Shown piece by piece: positions 58,570-64,000 of a DNA stretch of 64,000 nt. The notes beneath the pieces were generated by a model. It saw only the letters and a list, made by a program, of their open reading frames with translations, ran no database searches and was not told the origin of the DNA. The DNA is taken from assembly GCA_965279405.1 (NCBI GenBank), contig OZ257157.1, forward strand, positions 4,154,001 to 4,218,000, read 5' to 3'. Source of the stretch: CBDDIP01 sp965279405. GTDB lineage: Bacteria > Actinomycetota > Acidimicrobiia > Acidimicrobiales > Ilumatobacteraceae. A program made the translations under genes and the position numbers. Each line of letters opens with the position of its first letter. Within the stretch, counting starts at the first letter, position 1.

Positions 58570-60868
58570 CGACATCTCCGACGACGAACGCGACGCTCTC
58601 GAAGCAGCACTTCCGGGCTACAACGTCGGCGCCGTGCTGGGCCGTGGCGCCCACGGCGTGGTGGTCGGCGGCTGGCACGTCGGGCTCGGCCGGGCGGTGG
58701 CCATCAAGCAGCTCGCACCGCACCTCGTCGGCGACGAAGCTGCACGCTCGCGTTTCGAGTCGGAGGCGCGACTCCTCGCCGCGCTCGATCATCCGCACAT
58801 CGTGCCGGTGTACGACTACGTCGCGGACGGTCCGCTGTGCCTGCTGGTGATGGAGCACATGGTCGGTGGGTCGGTTGCCGATCGTCTCGCGAGTCGTTCG
58901 TTCGCGCCGGACGTCGCATGTGCGACCGTGCTGGCGATCTGCGCCGGCTTGCAGTACGCGCACGAGCGCGGCGTCGTGCACCGCGACATCAAGCCCGTCA
59001 ACGTGCTGTACGCCGCCACGTCGACGGTGAAGATCGCCGACTTCGGGATCGCCAAGGTGGTCGACGGCACCGCCCGCTCCGTCACCGTCGAAGGTGCGGT
59101 GCTCGGCACCCCGGCCTACCTGGCGCCCGAGCAGGCGCGCGGCGAGCCGACCGGGCCGCAGGTGGACGTCTATGCCGCGGGTGTCGTGCTGTTCGAGCTG
59201 CTGTCGGATCGCATGCCGTTCCCGGAGGACCTCAACCCGACCGCCGCGGTCTACCGCCGTGCACACGAGCCGGCGCAACGGTTGAGCGTCGCCGCTCCCT
59301 CGGTCCCGGCGGCGATCGCCGCCGTGGTGGATCGCGCGCTGGCATCGTCGCTGGCCGATCGCTTCGCCACGGTCGACGAGCTCGGTGTCGCGCTGGCCGA
59401 AGCCGGCGGTGAGGTGTGGGGCGGCGACTGGCTGCACCGCTCGGGCATGCCGAACGTGGTCAGCGCCAACCTGCTGCGCGCTGCTGGAGGTGGTCGTCCG
59501 CGAAGCCGCGACGTCGATGCTCGTTCGGCGACTCGGGCGACGCCCCCCGCGCCGTCGACGTCCCGCACCGGCGGTCCGTCGCTGGACGTCGTCGCCGGCC
59601 CGGTCGTGGATCGACGAACCGGCCGGGATCGGCGCGTGCGCCGCGTCGTCGCCGCGGCTGCTGGCGTTGTCCTCGCGCTCGGCGGCGCCGGGGTGCTGCT
59701 GCTGCGACAGGACGATGGCGGCGCGACAACCGGCGCGACGACGGGTCCGAGCGGGAGCGTGTCGACGTCCGGATCGACCACGGACTCGACCACGGACTCG
59801 ACGGAGCCGACGGGCTCGCTGCCGGCCGGCGGTGGGTCGACGCCGGCGGGCTCGATCCCGAACGTGCCGTTCCCGCCGGGCGACGGGCCCGCGTTCCAGC
59901 CGTCGAAGATCGCCACCCTGCCGATGACCGGCATCTCGGCGATGGCAGCCTTCCCGAGCGATGCCCGCCTGGCCACTGCGACCGAGTCGGGGCAGGTGCT
60001 CGTCTGGGACCTCAACGACCTCGCGCAGGAGCCCACGACGCTGGACCTCGGTGCGGCGGGGTTCATCTCCGCGCTCGCTGTCAGTGGCGACGGAGCGTTG
60101 CTTGCCGCGGTGGCCAACAACGGGGTCTCGGTCTGGGACGTGGCCACGGGTGAGCTCGTCGGGCCACCGATGGTCAGCGAGCACGGTGCCACCTCGATCG
60201 CGTTCAATGGTGCGGCCGTGTTCTTCCTGCACGAACCCAACGAGATCGTCATCGGCGGCTTCGACGGCGTCGTGCAGCGGTGGGACCCAGCGACCGGAAC
60301 ACCGGTCGGTCTGCCGATGGTCGGCCACACGAGCTCGGTGAACTCGGTGGCCTACAACCTCGAGGGCACGCTGATCGCGTCGGGGAGCGAGGACGCCACC
60401 ATTCGCACGTGGGTCAGGTCGACTGGCGCGGCGGCCGGTCCGCCGCTGCTCGGCCACGTCGGTGCGGTGACGAGCGTCGTGTTCGACCTCGCCAGCGCGT
60501 TCATCGTGTCCGCGAGTCGCGATCAGACCGTGCGCATCTGGAACATCTCCGCCGGCACCGAGCTCGGCGATCCGCGGTCGCTCGCCGCGTCCAACGGGTT
60601 CTTCCCCACCGATCCGGTCGTCTCGATGGCGACCAGCCAGCGCTCGATCAGTCAGCAGGCCATCGCCGTCATCGGTGATGGCGGGCTGACCTTCTGGGAC
60701 CTCGCCAGCGATGAGGTGCTCGGCGGTCTGCCGACCTCGTCGGCGATCATGCAGTTCACCTTGGCGTATGCGGTGGTGCTCGAACAGGGTGGTGGACCGG
60801 ACGGGCCGCCGAGCGCCGTCGCCGTCGTCGTCGACGCCGACGGAAGGGCGACCGTCTACGCCCTGTGA
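58556..60868 (+). CDS. Membrane Ser/Thr protein kinase with C-terminal WD40-like sensor
   Basis: A 770-residue PknB-type kinase. The catalytic domain (about residues 20-285) has VAIKQ (Lys 51), HRDIKPVN (Asp 144), DFG at 162-164 and APEQ at 191-194, all intact. A membrane helix lies at about 363-383. A Ser/Thr-rich stalk (about 390-440) leads to an external domain (about 445-770) of repeated blades ending in WD-like motifs (LVWDLNDL, VSVWDVATGEL, QRWDPATGTP, IRTWVRSTG, VRIWNISAGTE), which fits a WD40-like propeller. The external domain should sense a ligand and activate the kinase. It overlaps the EmbR-like gene. The start is ATG 58556. Confidence 0.93.
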   Translation: MATPDDISDDERDALEAALPGYNVGAVLGRGAHGVVVGGWHVGLGRAVAIKQLAPHLVGDEAARSRFESEARLLAALDHPHIVPVYDYVADGPLCLLVMEHMVGGSVADRLASRSFAPDVACATVLAICAGLQYAHERGVVHRDIKPVNVLYAATSTVKIADFGIAKVVDGTARSVTVEGAVLGTPAYLAPEQARGEPTGPQVDVYAAGVVLFELLSDRMPFPEDLNPTAAVYRRAHEPAQRLSVAAPSVPAAIAAVVDRALASSLADRFATVDELGVALAEAGGEVWGGDWLHRSGMPNVVSANLLRAAGGGRPRSRDVDARSATRATPPAPSTSRTGGPSLDVVAGPVVDRRTGRDRRVRRVVAAAAGVVLALGGAGVLLLRQDDGGATTGATTGPSGSVSTSGSTTDSTTDSTEPTGSLPAGGGSTPAGSIPNVPFPPGDGPAFQPSKIATLPMTGISAMAAFPSDARLATATESGQVLVWDLNDLAQEPTTLDLGAAGFISALAVSGDGALLAAVANNGVSVWDVATGELVGPPMVSEHGATSIAFNGAAVFFLHEPNEIVIGGFDGVVQRWDPATGTPVGLPMVGHTSSVNSVAYNLEGTLIASGSEDATIRTWVRSTGAAAGPPLLGHVGAVTSVVFDLASAFIVSASRDQTVRIWNISAGTELGDPRSLAASNGFFPTDPVVSMATSQRSISQQAIAVIGDGGLTFWDLASDEVLGGLPTSSAIMQFTLAYAVVLEQGGGPDGPPSAVAVVVDADGRATVYAL

Positions 60869-60958
60869 TGCAGTGTGTGCGGCGGGTGCCGGATCGGCCG
60901 TAGCCTCGGGTGGCCCTGTTCGCACGGCCGCAGCACGAACGCAAGACACGGAGCAGCG

Positions 60959-62407
60959 ATGCGATTCCTCAACGAGATGAACCACGCCGAGCGTCCCTAC
61001 GACCTCACCTACAACGACGTGTTCATGGTCCCCAGCCTGTCGTCGGTGCCCTCACGGTTCGACGTCGACCTGACCACGCCCGACCGGTTGGGCACCACGA
61101 TCCCGGTGGTCGTCGCCAACATGACCGCCGTCGCCGGTCGTCGCATGGCCGAGACGGTCGCCCGCCGCGGCGGGTTGACGGTGCTGCCGCAGGACATCCC
61201 GCTCGACGTCATCGAGACGGTGGTCGACTACGTCAAGTCGCGCCACGTCGTCTACGACACGCCGATCACGCTCAGCGCCAGCAACACCGTGGGCGACGCG
61301 CTCGGGCTGATCCACAAGCGCTCGCACGGCGCGGTGTTCGTGGTCGACGAGCACGGCCACCCGGAAGGGATCTTCACCGAGGGTGATGCCATCGGGTACG
61401 ACCGGTTCACCCAGCTGCGCAACGTGATGAGTCGCGAGCTCGTCATGATCGAGGACGGCGCGGCGCCGGAGGAGATCTACGAACGCCTTGCCGGTCAACG
61501 GCTGTCGGTGGCACCGGTGGTGGACGAGCTCGGTCGGCTGATCGGCTGTGCGACGCGCACGGGCGCGCTGCGCTCGACCATCTACCGGCCCGCGGTCGAC
61601 GAGCTCGGCCGGCTGCGCGTCGGCGCCGCCGTGGGCATCAACGGCGACCCGGCCACGAAGGCCAAGGCCCTGCTGCACATGGGCGTCGACGTGCTCGTCA
61701 TCGACACCGCGCACGGCCATCAGACGCGCACGCTGCGCGCCATCGAGGAGGTGCGCGGCGTCGCGCCGGACGTGCCGATCGTCGCCGGCAACGTCGTCAC
61801 CATCGATGGCACGCGTGAGCTGATCGAAGCGGGCGCCGACGTCGTCAAGGTCGGCGTCGGGCCCGGCGCGATGTGCACGACCCGGATGATGACCGGCGTC
61901 GGCCGCCCGCAGTTCTCCGCCGTGCTCGACTGCGCAGCCGAAGCGCGCCGTCTCGGCAAGCACATCTGGGCCGATGGGGGAGTGCGCCACCCTCGCGACG
62001 TCGCCCTCGCACTGGCCGCCGGCGCTGCAAGCGTGATGTTCGGCAGCTGGCTGGCGGGCACCTACGAGTCGGCAGCGGACACGCTGCGCGACCCCGACGG
62101 GCGGCTGTACAAGGAGAGCTTCGGCATGGCCAGCAACCGCGCCGTGAAGATCCGCAACCGGTCGGAGACAGCGTTCGAGCGTGCGCGCAAGGAGCTCTTC
62201 GAGGAGGGCATCAGCACGTCGCGCATGTACCTCGACGCCGAACGTCCCGGTGTCGAGGACATCATCGACGACATCGTCGCCGGGGTCCGTTCGGCGTGCA
62301 CGTACGCCGGTGCGGCGACGATCGACGAGTTCCACGACCGTGCGGTGGTCGGCGTGCAGAGCGCTGCCGGCTACAGCGAGGGGATGCCGCAGGGGACGAG
62401 CTGGTAG
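60959..62407 (+). CDS. GuaB1-family IMP dehydrogenase-related protein
   Basis: A 482-residue TIM-barrel enzyme with two CBS domains (about residues 95-215). The barrel parts show YNDVFMVPSLSSVPSRFDVD at the N-terminus, LVIDTAHGHQTRTLRAIEEV, and the active-site Cys loop VGVGPGAMCTTRMM. The C-terminal tail SEGMPQGTSW is typical. It is the actinobacterial GuaB1, related to GuaB but reported in mycobacteria as a GMP reductase, which returns GMP to IMP. GuaB1 differs from IMP dehydrogenase in flap residues I cannot resolve by eye. cmk starts immediately after its stop. Confidence 0.9.
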   Translation: MRFLNEMNHAERPYDLTYNDVFMVPSLSSVPSRFDVDLTTPDRLGTTIPVVVANMTAVAGRRMAETVARRGGLTVLPQDIPLDVIETVVDYVKSRHVVYDTPITLSASNTVGDALGLIHKRSHGAVFVVDEHGHPEGIFTEGDAIGYDRFTQLRNVMSRELVMIEDGAAPEEIYERLAGQRLSVAPVVDELGRLIGCATRTGALRSTIYRPAVDELGRLRVGAAVGINGDPATKAKALLHMGVDVLVIDTAHGHQTRTLRAIEEVRGVAPDVPIVAGNVVTIDGTRELIEAGADVVKVGVGPGAMCTTRMMTGVGRPQFSAVLDCAAEARRLGKHIWADGGVRHPRDVALALAAGAASVMFGSWLAGTYESAADTLRDPDGRLYKESFGMASNRAVKIRNRSETAFERARKELFEEGISTSRMYLDAERPGVEDIIDDIVAGVRSACTYAGAATIDEFHDRAVVGVQSAAGYSEGMPQGTSW

Positions 62408-63082
62408 ATGCGCGTCATCGCCATCGACGGTCCAGCGGGCGCGGGAAAGAGCACGATCGCTCGTGCGCTCGCGGCGCGGCTCGGGCTCCGCTACCTCGAC
62501 ACGGGAGCGATGTATCGCGCCGTCACGTTCGCCGCGCTGCGGCGCGGCATCGACCCGACGGATGCTCCCGCGATCGGCGCGCTCGCCCGTGAGGTGACGA
62601 TGGACGTCGGTGATCACGGCGTGCTCGTCGACGGCGTCGACGCGACCATCGAGATCCGCACGCGTGAGGTCACCACCGCAGTGAGCCCGGTGGCCGCCAA
62701 CAGCGAGGTGCGCACGGAGCTCGTCGATCGTCAACGGCACTGGGCGAAGGTGCACGGCGGCGGCGTCATCGAGGGTCGCGACATCGGCACGGTGGTGTTC
62801 CCCGATGCCGAGCTGAAGCTGTACCTCACCGCATCGCCGCGCATCCGCGCCGAGCGGCGCGTCGCCGAGGCCGGCGGTGACATCGACGAGATCGAAGCGT
62901 CCATCGCCGCACGCGACCACTACGACTCCACCCGCGCCGACAGCCCGCTCGCCGAGGCGCACGGGGCGGTGGTCGTGGACACGACGGAGATGAGCATCGA
63001 CGAGGTCCTCGACGCGATCGAGCAGCAGCTCGCCGGCGCAGCCAGCAACGACGACAACCACACGGAGCAAAGCGACCGATGA
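62408..63082 (+). CDS. cmk: Cytidylate kinase
   Basis: Phosphorylates CMP and dCMP using ATP. The 224-residue protein has the P loop AIDGPAGAGKSTIARALA (residues about 4-21), the YLDTGAMYRAVTFAAL CMP-binding element, EGRDIGTVVFPDAELKLYLT with the conserved Arg, and the lid RAERRVAEAGGDIDEI. The acidic insert of the family is present. It starts right at the guaB1 stop and overlaps plsC by four bases; cmk-plsC is frequent in Actinobacteria. Confidence 0.96.
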   Translation: MRVIAIDGPAGAGKSTIARALAARLGLRYLDTGAMYRAVTFAALRRGIDPTDAPAIGALAREVTMDVGDHGVLVDGVDATIEIRTREVTTAVSPVAANSEVRTELVDRQRHWAKVHGGGVIEGRDIGTVVFPDAELKLYLTASPRIRAERRVAEAGGDIDEIEASIAARDHYDSTRADSPLAEAHGAVVVDTTEMSIDEVLDAIEQQLAGAASNDDNHTEQSDR

Positions 63083-63756
63083 CGAAGATCGACACCAAGC
63101 TGGCCGGCAGCTCGCTGGCCGACCGACTGGCCTACTCGTTCGTCCGCAACCTGCTGTGGGTGATCATGAAGGTGTGGTGCCGCCTGACGGTCGAGGGCGC
63201 CGAGAACATCCCGGCGACCGGGCCGTTCGTCCTCGCCCCGACGCACCGCAGCATCATCGACACACCGATCAGCTCAGCGGTCACCCGTCGCCGCATGCGG
63301 TTCATGGGTGCCGACAAGTGGTGGAAGAACCGAACGTTCGGCAGGCTGCTGTCGGCGCTCGGCGGGTTCCCGGTCACGCGCGGCACCGCCGACCGCGAGG
63401 CCCTGCGGCGCTGCATCGAGCTGCTCGAGGGCGGGCAGCCGCTGGTGATCTTCCCCGAGGGTGAGCGCAAGAGCGGTCCGATCGTGCAGCCGCTGTTCGA
63501 CGGGCCGACCTACGTCGCCGCCAAGGCGGGCGTACCGATCGTGCCCGTCGGCATCGGGGGGTCCGAGCGGGTGATGCCGAAGGGTGCCAAGTTCATCTCG
63601 CCGCGCAAGCTGCACGCCATCGTCGGCAAGCCGTTGCAGGTCGAAGTCGGCCTCACCGGCCGGATGCAGCGCGACGCGATGCGCACCGTCACCGCCGATC
63701 TGCACACCGAGCTGCAGCGCCTCTACGACGCCGCTCAAGGCCGCGCCGGCGGCTGA
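63079..63756 (+). CDS. plsC: 1-acyl-sn-glycerol-3-phosphate acyltransferase
   Basis: Membrane-associated enzyme of 225 residues that adds the second acyl chain to make phosphatidic acid. The catalytic motif THRSIID (HX4D) is at about residue 55, and the substrate motif FPEGERKSG is intact. The central VPVGIGGSERVMPKGAKF element is conserved. It starts with an ATG overlapping cmk by four bases (ATGA). It is the third PlsC-like protein in the window, with those at 26.5 and 29.6 kb. Confidence 0.92.
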   Translation: MTKIDTKLAGSSLADRLAYSFVRNLLWVIMKVWCRLTVEGAENIPATGPFVLAPTHRSIIDTPISSAVTRRRMRFMGADKWWKNRTFGRLLSALGGFPVTRGTADREALRRCIELLEGGQPLVIFPEGERKSGPIVQPLFDGPTYVAAKAGVPIVPVGIGGSERVMPKGAKFISPRKLHAIVGKPLQVEVGLTGRMQRDAMRTVTADLHTELQRLYDAAQGRAGG

Positions 63757-63760
63757 TCCG

Positions 63761-64000
63761 TCAGGCGCTGAAGAACCCGGTCAGACCCGCGGCAAGCCAC
63801 AGCGGATCTCGAACGCCGCACAGCTCGCGGGCACTGTGCATGGACAGCTGCGGCACACCGACGTCGACGGTCTCGATGCCCAGCCGGGTGGCGGTGATCG
63901 GTCCGATGGTCGATCCGCACGGCATGTTGTTGCGACTGACGAACACCTGCCACGGCACGCCGGCCTCGTCGAAGGTGCGCTGCAGCCGCGCCGCACCGGT
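63761..64000 (-). CDS. M18 family aminopeptidase (C-terminal part only)
   Basis: The last ~79 codons of a metallopeptidase, open to the window end. FVSRNNMPCGSTIGPITATR and VDVGVPQLSMHSARELCGV are the signature C-terminal elements of M18 aspartyl aminopeptidase, including the final metal-ligand His. The protein cleaves N-terminal acidic or other residues from peptides. The rest lies beyond 64000. It converges on plsC with a four-base gap between stops. Confidence 0.9.
   Translation of the reverse strand, partial: TGAARLQRTFDEAGVPWQVFVSRNNMPCGSTIGPITATRLGIETVDVGVPQLSMHSARELCGVRDPLWLAAGLTGFFSA

Noticed and set aside
58481..60985. Long minus-strand open frame opposite the kinase
   Set aside because: Shadow of the kinase gene, whose catalytic motifs are intact on the plus strand.
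61052..63070. Long minus-strand open frame opposite guaB1 and cmk
   Set aside because: Shadow frame; both plus-strand genes have unambiguous motifs.

Overview
The window reads as chromosomal DNA of a high-GC, free-living aerobic actinobacterium. A BldD-type regulator, actinobacterial-style dnaJ-rsmE, a GuaB1-type protein, an EmbR-like regulator next to a Ser/Thr kinase, heme A synthase and three acyltransferase domains of the PlsC family support this. The mix resembles Acidimicrobiia (Ilumatobacter-like), but no rRNA is present, so the class is an inference. Genes are densely packed and many pairs overlap by 1-14 bases. I see no phage, IS element, CRISPR array or rRNA.

Layout. 1-5.7 kb: end of dnaJ, rsmE, a BldD orthologue with an intact c-di-GMP signature, hemW, a GT-C membrane protein and a lipoprotein. 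5.8 kb: tRNA-Val(GAC). 5.9-13.7 kb: small conserved genes, an M20 peptidase, an ECF sigma/anti-sigma pair, two transporters and an acyl-CoA dehydrogenase. 13.8-35 kb holds three steps of the TCA cycle (icd, gltA, acn) among unrelated genes: a protein like rifampin phosphotransferase without its ATP-grasp part, a response regulator-histidine kinase-molybdoenzyme operon, a carboxyltransferase, a LysR regulator, a probable C-rich-loop small RNA, hisA/priA with lipid genes, and a fatty-acid desaturase under a palindromic operator. acn is divergent from a VOC-GntR pair, and the same TACAAGT/TGCAAG words occur before icd and acn.

35.2-46.3 kb: nitroreductases, a ComB-like phosphatase, methyltransferases, crotonases, a TetR-SnoaL fusion facing an SDR, heme A synthase and a 59-residue membrane protein. 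46.3-53 kb: a branched-chain amino-acid type ABC system (livKHMGF) with a phosphatase and a nitronate monooxygenase downstream. 53.1-55.2 kb: crotonase, nitroreductase and J-domain protein. 55.2-55.7 kb: seven copies of a 53-bp tandem repeat between two inverted copies of a ~55-bp element that recurs at 15.1 and 43.3 kb. 55.7-64 kb: tsaC, a hydrolase, an EmbR-like SARP-FHA regulator overlapping a Ser/Thr kinase with a propeller-like sensor, guaB1, cmk-plsC and the end of an M18 aminopeptidase.

The strongest unexplained items are the three-hairpin C-rich RNA at 26.37-26.50 kb (6C RNA-like), the repeat island at 55.2-55.7 kb, the regulator-kinase pair at 57.4-60.9 kb and the putative TCA operator shared by icd and acn. 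Calls rest on reading the sequence and on remembered family features; no database search was run.
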